Notes under the pieces: model-generated | The model's database searches: none | Told to the model about the DNA's origin: nothing | Seen by the model: only the letters and a program-made list of their open reading frames with translations | Part shown: piece by piece, positions 25,301-36,612 of the stretch | How the letters are laid out: each line of letters starts with the position of its first letter | Position numbering within the stretch: the first letter of the stretch is position 1 | Program-made: the position numbers and the translations under genes | Assembly (NCBI GenBank): GCA_030267565.1 | Contig: BRXU01000049.1 | Span: 124,001-188,000 of the forward strand | Direction of reading: 5' to 3' | From: Pleodorina starrii | Lineage: Eukaryota; Chlorophyta; Chlorophyceae; Chlamydomonadales; Volvocaceae | Length of the DNA: 64,000 nt

Positions 25301-28300
25301 ACGGTGACGTCATCCTGCCGAGCGGCTGTTTTCTGGATCCAGATCTGGCGGAGCTGGATCCTGTGCCGGATCTGGATCCAAGGGCGCAGCCCGGGGACGG
25401 CGCCCGAGCCGCGAACCTCGCCACCGCCGCAGCGTCGGCGGCGATGTCACCGTTGCCGTACGCACCGGTACGGCGCGGCGGCAAGAAGGGCTCGTCGTTG
25501 AGGATGGGGCGCGTCGTACACCGCGACATCTGCCAGGCCTTGAGCTGCGCCATCTGCGGCGCGACGCACATGTACGACAACCTTGCGTGCTTGATGGCCC
25601 ACGTGCGGGCGTGCCACGGCGAGCTGGCGGCGGCGCTGGAATACACCTGGCCAGCGATGGCAGCGTCGGAGTACGACAGCGGCGTCGAGCGCTCCGCGAA
25701 TCAGCCCATCCCGCTCGCACGCATTCACTTGACGCCCGCTCGCTCCTCCACGGACTGGCGGGCTGTCCTGCCGTCGTACAACGAGGGCGATGGCGGCGGC
25801 GGCGGCGGCGGCGCTTCGCATGACCCTCCGCCTTCGCAGGTCGTGGAGTCGGATTGGGTAATGTACGGCGGACGGATATTTGAGACCGCTGCCGACGCCG
25901 GGGGCCCGCCCGGGGACGACGATGCGGCGGCGGGGGGAGCGGCGGCTGAAGGCGCGGGTGAGGTCGTGGCGGCGCCTGGCGAGGGAGTCGCTGGAGGCGA
26001 GGCCGGGGCTGCGGCCGCCGCGGCGCCGGCCGCGGGGGCCGGCCACGAGGCCGCAGAGGGCGCGCTCCGTAGCGCCGCCGCTGCCGCCGCTGCCGCGGCG
26101 GCGGAGGCGGCGGAGGCGGTGCTGCAAAATCTGGTGGCTGCGGGGCGCGCCCTCGAGCCGCAGCCAGCCGCCGCCGCCGATAACGTGCGGCAGGGCTCGC
26201 CGGCGGCAGCTGTTGGCGGAATGGAGGGGTGGTTGCACAAGCAAGAGGAGCCAGGGGCGGATGCTCCTCCACCAGGGGAAGCTTCGCAGCAGCAGCGCCA
26301 GCAGCAGCAGGAGCAGCAGGATCAGCAGGAGCAGCAGTACCAGCAGCAGCAGGAGCAGCAGCAGCAGGAACTCTTGGGGCAACAGCGGACGGAAGGGCGA
26401 GGGGACAGGGCCGGCGGCGGCGGCGGCGGCAGCGGCGCCGCGGCCGCTTCCAGAGGTCTCCGCCTGGGCGAGTTGCCGGGGAGTGGCTTCACCGCCTGGG
26501 GAAGCGCTGAAGACGACGAGGAGGTGGTGCTGACAAGGGTCGTGAACGGTGGAAAGGTGGTCGAGGATGGCGGCTGGATCAGCGATAGTGAAAGTGAGAG
26601 CAGCAGCAGCAGCAGGAGCGCCGGGAGAGCCGCCGACGCCGGCGGCGCTGCCGCTGACATTGGCGGCGACGTGGGGACTAGCGGCGGCGGCGGTGGCGGC
26701 GGAGTGGGGACTAGCGGCGGCGGTGGCGGCGACGTGGGGACTAGCGGCGGCGGCGGCGGTGGCGGCGGCGTGGGGACTGGCGGCGGCAGCGGCGGCGTGG
26801 GGACTGGCGGCGGCGGCGGCGGCGTGGGGACTGGCGGCGGCGGCGTGGGGACTGGCGGCGGCGGCGGCGTGGGGACTGGCGGCGATGGCGGCGTGGGGAC
26901 TGGCGGCGATGGCGGCGGCACCTCCAGCAGCGGCGACGGCGGCGGCGACGAACAGACCGGCCGTGACCGCGGCGGGAAGATTTGCGCGGCGGGACGGACC
27001 GACTCTGGCGCTGCGAAGCGACAGCTGCCAGACGGGCCCTGCGGCGATGGCGACGGCGACGGCGCCGCCAGCAGCCCCCTGCCGGATCCGCCGGTACGTC
27101 CGGGCGCGAAACGCATGCGGCTGCAGCTTCCGGAGCCGTGCTCCCTGGAGCGCTGGACTTCCTCCGCTGTCGCTGTCGCCGCCGCCCCCGCCACGTCCAG
27201 CGGCGGCGCTAACAGCGGTGGCGGCGGCGGCGACGTCGCCGCTGCCGAAGACGGTGACGACGCCGCTCCCGGCGGCGGCGGCGACGGCAGCGGGAGCCGC
27301 CACGTCAATCGGCGCAAGACCTGGTGGCCGCGTCGGTTGATGCAGCTGGGTGAGGATGAGGACGAAGGCGACCCGTCGGCGGCGGCGGTGGCGGAGGAGG
27401 ATGCCTGGCTGGAGACTGCCGGCGGCGGTGACGCAGGCAGTACCAGCCGCGGCGCTTCTGGGGCGCGATACGGCGATGTTCATGACACCCGGTCGCGGTC
27501 GCTGGGGGGTGTGCCGCAGCAGCTGGACGGCGGCGGCGGCGGCGGCGGCGGCGCCGTCAATGGGGAAGAAGGCGGCGCTGCACAGGACGCCGATAATGTT
27601 GCCGGCGTGGACTGTCGACTGGATGGCAGCCGCAGCGGCGGCGGCGGCGGCGGCAGCGTCGACGGCGGCGGCGGCGATGGTGAGGTGGATGGCGGCAGAG
27701 ACAAAGATGAGGACGCCAAACGGGTCGCAGCCGCGGCGGCGGCTGGCTTGGCGCAGGAAACAGGCGCCGCCGCGGCCGCCACCACCGCCACTGGCAGCGC
27801 CGCGCGCGCCGCGCACGGCATCATCGCAGCGGCCCGCCGGCGCACCCGGGGCGGAGGCGGCGCCCAAGCGCCGACTGACCCACGGGTCGGAGTCGCATCA
27901 GACGTCGCCGCCCGTCGGCGGTTGACTGCCGGAACCCTCGGTGCCGGCCCATCCACCTCACGGCCGCCACAGCCTCGGGCCAAGCAACAACAACGACAAC
28001 CACAACCACATCCTCAACCGCCACAACCGCACATCCCGGCGCCGGGGCCGCCGCCGCAGCACTCGTCGCATTCGCCGACAGGCGACGCGCCGCCTGCCTC
28101 CATGCGTAAGCGCCCGGCGGCGGCGGCGGGCGGCGCCGACCGGCGCCCCGGCGGCCCCGGCGGCGGCAGCGGCGGGCGGGGCCGGGGCTCCCCCGCTCGC
28201 CTGGGGAAGCTCCTGCAGCACAGCCTGCGGCCGGTGCGGGTGGGGCTGTGCACCGACTTCGGAGTGTCCCGCGTGTTTGTCCACTCACGCAGCATGATGC

Positions 28301-30906
28301 CGCTGTGCAAGGTGAGTTGAGGGCCGGTGCCTCCAGGGGTGGCTGCCTCGTTGGCTAGGTCGTGTGGCTAGGTTTTTTATGTACCGGTACCCTGAGAAAG
28401 GGGAGCCGCCTGGTGGGCGGGGGAGGGATGGGGGCAGCCGGGTCGGTGGGTCGCCTGCGGGTCGAGACTCGACATGTGAGTGCACATCGCGCCCTTCGTC
28501 GTTCATTGTCTTCTCCGGGCATCCGATTGGGTGAGATGAGGAGGTGAGATGGGGAGGTGCAGGCGACATGTGCAGCGTTTGGCTTCAGGATATCAGGGTT
28601 GGTTCAATGGGCAAGCCCAGCCCAGCCCAGCCCGCCCCGCCTGCCGCCTCCCCATAGTCCCAAAGGGAAGGCAGCCAAAGTGCCAAACCTATGTCATCGG
28701 CATGTCACGGTTCCTGCCGTACTCTCTCGTACCTCTCGTACGTCCGCAGGAGGAGGTGCTCCGAAGATTCCAGGCGGCGCTCCACCCGCAGTCGCAGCCG
28801 CAGCCGCAGCCACAGCCGACGGAGGCGGCCGGGGCTGACGCCGCGGGAGGCGGGGCGGCGGCGGCGGCGGCGGCGGCGACAGACGGGGCGGCGGCGGCGG
28901 CGGTAGACGCCGCCGGCCCCAGCGGTGGTGGCCCTCAGCCGGCTCCCCCGGCGGCCTTGCTTCCCCCGGTTGTCAGCGACTCGGACAGCGACTCTGAGGA
29001 CGAGGAGGAGTGGATGGTGGGGCGGGGCGGGGCGGGCGGGATGGGGCGGGACGGGATTGGCGGCCGGGAACGGGCTGGCTGGATGGGGCGGGTGGGCTGG
29101 CTGTGCGTGCTGATTCCCCGCCGGGTCTGCTTTCGGGTGTTGTTTTACAGGAGGTCGTGAAGCAGCAGCGAGGGATGGATGGCGGCCGCGAGGAGGTCCT
29201 CCGAATGGACTGGGACCGGGACCAACTTGCCAGCCCGACCAAAAGGGGCGAGCGGCCAACTCACCCCTGCCTGTCCACCTCTCACCCCATACGTCGGTTC
29301 ACTACCCACCCTCGGAGTCCAGGCCTCGTTCTCCAGTCGAAAACCTGCCCCCACCAGCCCCGCCTCGTGTCGCCATCCCGCTTCGCCCGAAAGCCGAACC
29401 CCTGCCCCGCCTCCCTGGCCTGCCTGCCCACCCTTTTTCCCGCCGCCGCCACCGCCGCCGCCTGGCTCCCCTCGCCTTCCCCCCACTCCGGGCTCCGTCC
29501 TATACGTGGATACCCCTCCCCACCCCCCAGAGAGGTCAACGCGCCCACCTGGCTGGCCTGGCTGCACCGCACTCGGGCGACGCGGGCCTCCCTACCACCA
29601 CCTGCCTCACACCCCGTAAGTGCAGTACAGTGCAGTACAGTGCAGTACAGTACATTCTACCCTGTTTTTCTTCGTTTATCTCGGCACCGCAGCACTGGTT
29701 CTGTTCTGCTGTGGCCCGTGAGCACGCGTGTGAGCACATGTGCGAGTACATGTCCCTCTGTTCCCCCCTTACCCCTCTCCCTTTCTCCCTGCTTCCTTGC
29801 TCCCTTTCACCCCTCGCCCTTTCACCCCTCTGCCCTTCTCTCGCCCCCTCTTCCTCTCCCCTTTCTCTTCCCTCTCCCCTTTCCCTCCCCCTCTTTCCCT
29901 TCCTCCTCCTCTCTCCCCCTCTCCCTCTCTCTCCCGCGCAGACCAGCAGGAGCTGATGGCGCTGTGGAACCGCTTCGCCCGGCGCCGACCGCTGCACAGC
30001 GACCGCATCACGCCGCACAGGTGAGGTGAGGTGAGGTGAGGTGAGGTGAGGTGAGGTGAGGTGAGGTGAGGTGAGGTGAGGTGAGGTGAGGTGAGGTGAG
30101 CCTCAGAAGAAGGACAGGTGAGGAGCGCCTCCTGACGACCGGTGCATCGCACCGGTGATGACCGGTGAGGACCCACCCCGCGGCTACTTCAATGCAGTCT
30201 GGCATCTCTTACTCCCCACCCACCCACCCACCCACCCACCCAACCACCCACCCACCCACGCACCCACCCACCCTCCTACGCACCACTCCAAACCCCTCCA
30301 GGTGCCAGGAGTTCGTGCAGGGTCGTGAGGGGCTGGAGATCGCCGCCTCGCCCGCATTCGAGCACCTCCGGAGTGCGCTGGTAGCCCACCTGATGGTGCT
30401 GTGGGAGTACGCGCTGATACAACCCGAGACCATAGACAGGTGCGCGACACGTTGTTGTACGGCAGGATTTCGCGTGTCGTACAACACACGGCCTAACACC
30501 GCCCCCGCACCGTCCAGCCGGTGCGCCCAGCCGGTGCGCGTTACCTTTCGCCGCCCTCGTGCTGCCGGTTTGGGACTTGGGTTCACCTCGCCGCCGGCAG
30601 GGGAGGTCTGTGGCATTGGGTATCGCCACGCGAAGGTTGCGACGGTCACTGCTGACCAGGCGCGCCCCCATGTCCATCTCGTCGCGCCCCCATCTCGTTC
30701 TGGTTGGGATCACCGCGCCCCCATCTCCATCTCGTCGCGCCGCTGTCCTCTGACGCGGACATGTTTGTTTGGGGAGGAAGGTCCGCATCGTAGTCGTAGT
30801 CGTAGTCGTAGTCGTGGTCGTGGTCGTAGTCGTAGTCGTGGTCGTGGTCGTGGTCGTGGTCGTAGTCGTAGTCGTAGTCGTGGTCGTGGTCGTGGTCGTA
30901 GTCGTA

Positions 30907-30965
<59 letters not shown>

Positions 30966-31209
30966 GGATCTTTCTTGTGCCTCTCGCCCCACCTGCCCCG
31001 CCTTTACGCCTCTGCCTACACGGGCTTCAACCTACGGTACCTCCACGCCACCAGTTTGTACGGTAATCAACTCCCGCTGCCCGCCCTGCCCGCCCTGCCC
31101 TGTCCCGCCCGCCTGCCCATCTGTGCTGTCGTCGTCGTCATCATCTCATCCCCTCAGCTGCCTGAAGCACATCGACCAGCTGCGCCTACAGCACATGGAC
31201 TCCCAATAG
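22356..31209 (+). CDS. SUZ12: Polycomb PRC2 subunit SUZ12/EMF2-type, with large low-complexity expansions
   Basis: Predicted 1,781 aa from exons 22356-22457, 22628-22915, 23200-23749, 24563-28311, 28750-29016, 29151-29195, 29535-29615, 29947-30020, 30302-30439, 31158-31209. A C2H2 zinc finger near residue 640 (LSCAICGAT ... HVRACH, then LEY) matches the single finger of SU(Z)12/EMF2/VRN2. The C-terminus is a VEFS box: acidic DSDSDSEDEEEW, then ELMALWNRFARRRPLHSDR, CQEFVQGREGLEI, HLMVLWEYALI and TIDRSCLKHIDQL. PRC2 places H3K27 methylation; the VEFS box binds the E(z) catalytic subunit. Animal and plant orthologues are roughly 600-750 aa. The excess here is Gly/Ala/Gln-rich sequence, mostly in the 3.7-kb exon 4. 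The first exon start (an upstream acceptor at 22329 is possible) and exons 29151-29195 and 29535-29615 are the weakest parts. Confidence 0.85.
26660..26930 (+). repeat. Coding minisatellite, Gly-Val-Gly-Thr repeats in SUZ12
   Basis: About a dozen imperfect units around GTGGGGACT followed by GGC triplets, encoding VGTSGGGG and VGTGGGGG blocks within exon 4. Unit length varies in multiples of three, so the frame is kept. Confidence 0.9.
27877..27888. repeat. GACCCRYGGGTC palindrome (AC core)
   Basis: Copy inside coding exon 4 of SUZ12, translated as part of TDPRVG. Confidence 0.95.
30021..30100 (+). repeat. Sixteen tandem GTGAG units beginning at a 5' splice site
   Basis: Exactly 16 perfect copies of GTGAG fill 80 bp. 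The first copy starts at the first intron base after SUZ12 exon 29947-30020, so each unit is itself a consensus donor (G|GTGAG). Confidence 0.95.
30214..30274 (+). repeat. CCCA/CCAC microsatellite
   Basis: CCCA repeats with small interruptions in the same SUZ12 intron, shortly before the acceptor at 30301. Confidence 0.9.
30788..30964 (+). repeat. GTCGTA/GTCGTG trinucleotide array
   Basis: About 177 bp of GTC alternating with GTA or GTG in the last SUZ12 intron. It is open in several frames (poly-Val, poly-Thr on the reverse strand, Arg-Ser/Arg-Gly) but has no start or splice support, so it is not called as coding. Confidence 0.93.
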
Positions 31210-31702
31210 CAGCAGGCGGCGGGGGGGGACCGGCTGCGGCTGCGGCAGCGGCGAGGGGGGGGGGCCAGCGGCGGCTGCGGCGGAGATGAGCAGGGTGCTA
31301 AGGGGGGGATGGTTCAGCAGCGGCAGGAGCAGCAGGGCCGGCAGCTGCTGGAGGTGCAGTAGCAGAGCAGTAGCAGTAGCAGGGCCCACACCCCACAGCA
31401 GCAGCAATAGGGCCCACAGCAGCAGCAATAGGGCCCACAGCAGCGGCACCATGGCACTCAGAAGCAGCCGCAGCCGCAGTAGTGGCGGCGGGTGCGAGGG
31501 CGAAGGGCGAGGGGGCGGGGAGGAGGAGGGTGAAGAGGAAAGACACGGCGACGGCGGAGGGTGGTGAGAAGTTGCTGAGGGAGGGGTGTAGACTGCCGTA
31601 CTTGGGAGGCATGGCATGAACGGCCCGTGCCTTCGTGGCAGGGGAGGGGCGCAGCGCAGTGAGGGACGGGGTCGGTCATCCTGCGGGGCGGAAGGATTGC
31701 GG

Positions 31703-31777
31703 GTAAGGTGCATGCGTGTAAGGTACATGCTGGTAAGGTACATGCTGGTAAGGTACATGCGTGTACGGTACATGCAA
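31703..31777 (+). repeat. Five-copy 15-bp repeat in the SUZ12 3' flank
   Basis: Five near-identical units of GTAAGGTACATGCKK. One junction creates TGTAA (31717-31721), a plausible poly(A) signal about 510 bp after the SUZ12 stop. Confidence 0.85.
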
Positions 31778-31864
31778 GGGAGGTTTAGGGTTCTGGGAAG
31801 CTTATGGCGGGGCAGAGTGGGGGCGGCGGCGGCCGAACCCGGCAGTGCATTCCACATGACTTAT

Positions 31865-31876
31865 GACCCACGGGTC
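31865..31876. repeat. GACCCRYGGGTC palindrome (AC core)
   Basis: Copy in the SUZ12 3' flank, 88 bp after the 15-bp repeat array. Confidence 0.95.
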
Positions 31877-33120
31877 AGAACCTTCTTTCTCTGGATATTT
31901 GTTGGCGGTTGCTGGGACTTGTTGGCATTCACTACAAGAGCATGTAGAACTGCGTGTATATGTGTGCGTGGGGGTGGGTTGGGAAATGGGTGGGGGCCAA
32001 ACTCCGATACTGCAGCAGAGGGACGGCACCCTACTGCTAGCTCGTGGCTACCTGGTGGCGGTAAACGAGCGCCTGACTAGGCTTTCGTGTTGTTCGTTCG
32101 TTTGGGGGCCCGAACGCCTGCTTGCTGATGCTGAGAGTACTGTACGGTATTGATGCAGTTGCTGGGATTGTAGCTGCTATGGTGCTGCTACAGCTGCAGC
32201 ACGGCGGTCGGAGGGGTGGGGTCTGGTCGGGTCGGGTCGGGGCAGGTACCGATACGCTGCCTGTGAATAGCACCCATCGAAACTCGAGCCTCGAGCTCAG
32301 CTGACCTGCACGCGACCAGACAGGACATTGCACGCGGGCCCAGGATGTGTGCGGTGTCGGGATGGTCAATTTTGAATGGTTTGGGATGTGACGTACAGGG
32401 TTCGATGGCTTGTACCGCGCATTGTTGAGGGGAGGCAGCCCGCTATAGGCATTTGGGCAAACTGATTACTGAGGACGGGGGGTGGAGCTTGGGGACAAGC
32501 CGTTTTTTTTGGGTTTAATTTTCTCTGTTTTGCAAGCTGTACTCCAGGTTGCCCGTCAGGCCGTTGCCAATGGCTGATGGGCACAGCATTGCGTCAGGCG
32601 CGGCGATCCATTTGGGTCCACTGTAAAAGGGCTCAGTCAGCTATTTTAAGCGGGTCGGGCTCTGCAAGCATGTGCTTGATCACGAGGGTCATCTGTCACC
32701 CGGGGTGCTCTGGCATCGCGCATCGGCCAGGCGCCGCTGCGCCGCTTCCCGAACTGTTTAAATGGCCGAAGAAGTGGCTTGGAACTGTCAATCTACGCAA
32801 TATAAGCTGTTATTAGGTCTTTGAGGCGTGTCGACTCTCGAGGTAGTTCCTTTCAGAAAAACGGCCGCGCTGACAGAAATTGACCCCTTCCCGAAACCGT
32901 ATTTAGGCGTTTGGAACTCGAATACTTGATCGACTGAGTCGATTCGACTCTCGACGTAGGGTGGTTAAGGCCGTTTTGTCGGTTATCAAATCTGATCCGA
33001 ACGTCAACACTCACTTCTTCATCTTTTATCGGGAAGTCATCGCGGCTGTATTTCATAGATACTCTTGAATGTGCGCTGGCCTGTGCGTGACAACAAACAT
33101 CACAGACTCCACTTCCAGGA

Positions 33121-36100
33121 ATGCAAGTCAACCGCCTGCGAGCCAGAAGTAGCCTAAATTACTCCTCAGGATGCACACGGTGCACATCTGGCTTAGCAAA
33201 ACAACTGCACTGTCCGAAACCGCTAGCACGCCAGCGACTGCGCCATCGCGCTTGCATCCGAGCGAAAGTGGACCAAACAGATATCACGGTTGAGACACCA
33301 ACGGATGGACTTGTTGTGGAGCGCGTGAGCAACACAGGCGGCAGCCGGAAGGCGTTTGCCAAGGTAACGCTTTTCGGCTTGCATGCATTATTGTCTCGGC
33401 AAGCGCTGCTCAGACACAAAGCGGCGCTGCACCCACCATGTTCTTGCCCTAGGCGTTCACATCGCTGCTGGGCCTCAAGCTCGCGAAGCCCGAGGACTTG
33501 GACCCCGAGACGCTCCGAGACCCGCCCTTCCCGCGGTACCGCGTCCCCGGCTCGCAGCTGGAGGTGCAGCAGCTGCGGCCCTACTTCCTCAACCGTACCT
33601 TTACCGACACAGATGTAGGTTCTGAACTTCTGGGTCCGCAACTTCTGCTTATGCCTTACAGCGGTGGCAAGCTGGTGGCAAGCAAGCAAGGCCCCCGACC
33701 TGGACCCTAATTAAACAACCTCAGCTCGTCAGCTGACTGTTCCTCTCCCTCTCGTTTCTCGGTTGCCCCCCTCCCCCTCCCCATCCTCCCCCCCCCCCAC
33801 ATACACATACACACACACGCAGGTGGGCTACCTGGCGTTCTTCGCGGCCATGCACCTGGTGGCCCTCATCGGCGGGCCCCTGACCTTCAGTTGGGATGCG
33901 CTGGAGGTGTGCCTGGCGGGGTGAGCGCTGAGCCGGCACTACCAGCAGCCCGCGCCTCCGCGCCAATGCCGTACTGCTGCCGTATTACTGCCGTATTACT
34001 GCCGTACCCACAGGTACGTCATCACGGGCATGCTGGGCATCTCCGTGAGTTACCACCGGCAGCTCAGCCACAAGTCCTTTCGCTGCGTCAAGCCTCTCGA
34101 ATACTTTCTGGCCTACTGCGGTGCACTGGCGTTCGAGGGCGACCCGGTGGAGTGGGTGAGTGGGCGGGTGGGGAGGTGTGTGTGAGTGGGGGGTGTGTGG
34201 GCGGGTGTGTGGGTGGGTGGGTGGGCGTTGGTCCGCTGGATGGGTGGATGGGTGGTCCGCTCCCCCCTCTCTTTGCTGCGTAATCTTATCTCTTTTAAAT
34301 CCTAAAAAACCCTAAAACCCTAAAACCCTCCCCCGCCCTCTGTGCAGAGCAAGATGCACCGGTGGCACCACCTGCACTCCGACTCACCCGCCGACCGCCA
34401 CTCCCCCCGAGACGGCGTGTGGCACTCGCACATGGGCTGGCTCTTCGACGAGGCCCTCAACAGCACCAGGTACGACAGTACGACAGTACGACCACTCTAG
34501 GCTTCTATGCTGCACTCCTTAGTCCTTCCCTCCCTCGTTCCCCCAACCCCCTCACCCCGCCTCCCTTCCCCCTCGCCACGCGCCACGCGACCCTCTCCGA
34601 AACCCAATCCTCCCGTCCTATGCCCCACCCCATTTCCTTCCCCACCACTCTCCTCACACCACACACAGACACACGCCACTTTCCTCACTGACTGCTCTCC
34701 TCACCACTTCCCACCCCCCCTTCCACTGCGAGTCATCTTTTTCCTTACTCACCCCCCCTCTCCCTCCCTCTTCCCTCCCCCCTCCCTCTCCCTCCCCCCT
34801 CCCTCTCCCTCCCCCCTCCCTCTTCCCACCACCCTCTTCCTCCCCCCCTCAAAGGCGCGACTCCCACGGCAACATGAAGGACAGTCTGTCCGCCCCCTGG
34901 TTCTACCGCGAGTCCCCCGCCTTCTACAGCTGGCTGCGCTCCACCTACATGTACCACCAACTGGGACAGGCGGTGTTCTTCCTGGCGCTGGGGGGAGTGC
35001 CGTACCTGGTGTGGGGCTTCGTCATACGGGTGCTGCTCACCATGTGGGTTTGTGGGGTGGGCTACAGGGGGGGGGCAGGGGGAGGGGCAGGGGGAGGGGC
35101 GGGGGGAGGAGAGGGGGGAGGGGAGTGAGAGGGGAGAGAGAGGGATTCTTGCCTCGCCCTTCGCTTCGTTTTGTTTTGTCCTGTTGCGGGACGGTCCTTG
35201 TCAATGCAGCCAACCCTCCATCACCACATGCCACCACCACCACCACCACTCACCCTGCGGCTCCCAACCGTCAATAGCTGACCCAACGGAACCAACCGCC
35301 AATAACCGACTCCCCAACTCCTCCCCCCTCCTGCCCCCTCCTCCCCCCTGCCCCCTTCCTCCCCCCTCCTGCCCCCCTCAGGCACATGACCTGGCTGGTC
35401 AACAGTGCGGTGCACATCTGGGGGGAGCAGCGGTGAGCGGAGGGGCGGAGGAAGGCAGGGGGCGAGGGAGGGAGATGAGACGGGTGGAGGGAAGGAGGAC
35501 GAGGGAGGGGACTGGCCTCTTCTAGGGGCCTTCCCCGCTCTCCCCCTCCCAACTGCCCCTTCCTCCGTCCCTGAACCCGGTGTGTGTGTGTGTACCTGTG
35601 TGTGTCTGTCTGTGTGCAGGTATCAGTCCAACGACAACTCCCGAAACAACTGGCTGGTCGGACTGCTGGTCTTCGGAGACGGGTGGGTGCAGCGCAGCGG
35701 AGCCAACAGTACCGCAACTCCTCAAAGACGGGTCCGGGTCTGGGTCCGGGTCCGGGGGGCTCCACCTGCCAGGGACTCCTCCCCTGGCTTCTGTTCCCTC
35801 ATTCCCTCATTAGATCAGCTTAAGAGCTCAGTTAAGAGCGGAGTCCACTGCATTCCTTTCCATCCCGTTCAGCACTCCATCAGTGTCTCAGCCTGTCCTT
35901 CCCTGTCCTCGGCGCCGTGTACTGCTTATACCCGCGTGCACTCCACCTCACTCCACCTCACTCCACCGCACTCCACCTCACCTCGCCCTGTTGTGCACAG
36001 GCACCACAACAACCACCACGCCTTCGAGTATTCGGCAGCGCACGGACTGGAGTGGTGGGAGGTGAGTCATCCAGGTGGGCCATCCAGGGGGGCAGCGGGG

Positions 36101-36612
36101 GGGTAATTAAAACGGCCCGGGGCGAAGAAACGCAACGCAGTTACCTGGGATATAACCTGAGGAGGGGGGGACCAGCCAGAGGGTTGGGGGAGAGCTTATG
36201 GGGGTCCAGGCTCCAGGGTGGGCGTGTCGTCGCTGTTGGGTTAATACCGGTACCCCGACGATACCGCAGCGGAGGGACGGGGTCACCTCGTATCCATACG
36301 CGCCCTGCTGCCACCTGGGTTGTCCGTGTTTGTGTCTGGCGCTGGCGCCGGCGCTGACCCTGACCCTGACCCTGACCCTGGTTTCGGCGCTGGCCCTGGT
36401 GGCTGGCGCTGACGCGCCTGTGATGACTGATGAGCTGTTCCTGGATCGCTCACGGTCGTACCTGCACTGCCGTACCCCCGCAGATCGACATGTCGTACTA
36501 CTTTATCCGGGCCCTGGAGCTGGCGGGCCTCGCGTGGGAGGTACGGCGGCCCTCCCCCGCCGCATTGGCGGCGAGGCGCATTCCGCAGGCGGGGGATGCG
36601 CCGACCGCCTAG
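33121..36612 (+). CDS. FAD5: Plastid acyl-lipid desaturase, FAD5-type
   Basis: Predicted 419 aa from exons 33121-33363, 33453-33614, 33823-33920, 34014-34155, 34348-34469, 34855-35043, 35382-35432, 35620-35682, 36001-36061, 36484-36612, all in phase. The first exon is Arg/Ser/Ala-rich and poor in acidic residues, as in a chloroplast transit peptide. The three membrane-desaturase His boxes are present: HRQLSH (about residue 182), HRWHH (about 219) and HNNHH (about 359-363). They match the plant ADS/FAD5 family, which introduces a double bond into acyl chains of plastid lipids (palmitate of MGDG at position 7 for FAD5) using ferredoxin and a di-iron centre. YCGALAFEGDPVEW and FEYSAAHGLEWW are further family signatures. 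The usual Trp before the third box (GEGW-HNNHH) is His here (GDGH-HNNHH), at an exon junction. Substrate position is inferred. Confidence 0.88.
34301..34329 (+). repeat. C-strand telomere-like repeat (CCCTAAAA) in a FAD5 intron
   Basis: CCTAAAAAACCC followed by CCCTAAAA-type units, ending about 18 bp before the acceptor of the exon starting at 34348. Confidence 0.88.

Larger units (their letters stand above)
31210..33120. other. SUZ12 3' flank and FAD5 promoter region
   Basis: No gene seen. From the left it holds an imperfect repeat of AGCAGCAGCAATAGGGCCCAC (31390-31445), a five-copy 15-bp repeat (31703-31777) with a TGTAA, and a palindrome copy at 31865. AT-richer sequence from about 32350 to the FAD5 start probably includes its promoter. 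A second TGTAA at 32622-32626 is too far from the stop to prefer. Confidence 0.5.

Noticed and set aside
25447..27867. 806-codon open frame on the minus strand, plus a 331-codon Pro-rich frame at 26322-27317
   Set aside because: Antisense shadows of the GC-rich SUZ12 exon 4; only Ala/Pro/Arg runs, with the domain evidence on the + strand.
30021..30964. Possible CRISPR-like or satellite array in the repeat-rich SUZ12 introns
   Set aside because: Units are 3-5 bp microsatellites without spacers, in a eukaryotic gene.
30165..31289. 374-codon frame resembling an Arg-Ser/Arg-Gly (SR-like) protein
   Set aside because: The RS/RG run is the translation of the GTCGTR microsatellite; the frame runs over SUZ12 introns and exons in the wrong phase.
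31286..31567. Gly/Arg/Ser-rich frame after the SUZ12 stop
   Set aside because: It spans an imperfect AGCAGCAGCAATAGGGCCCAC repeat and has no conserved domain; part of the 3' flank.
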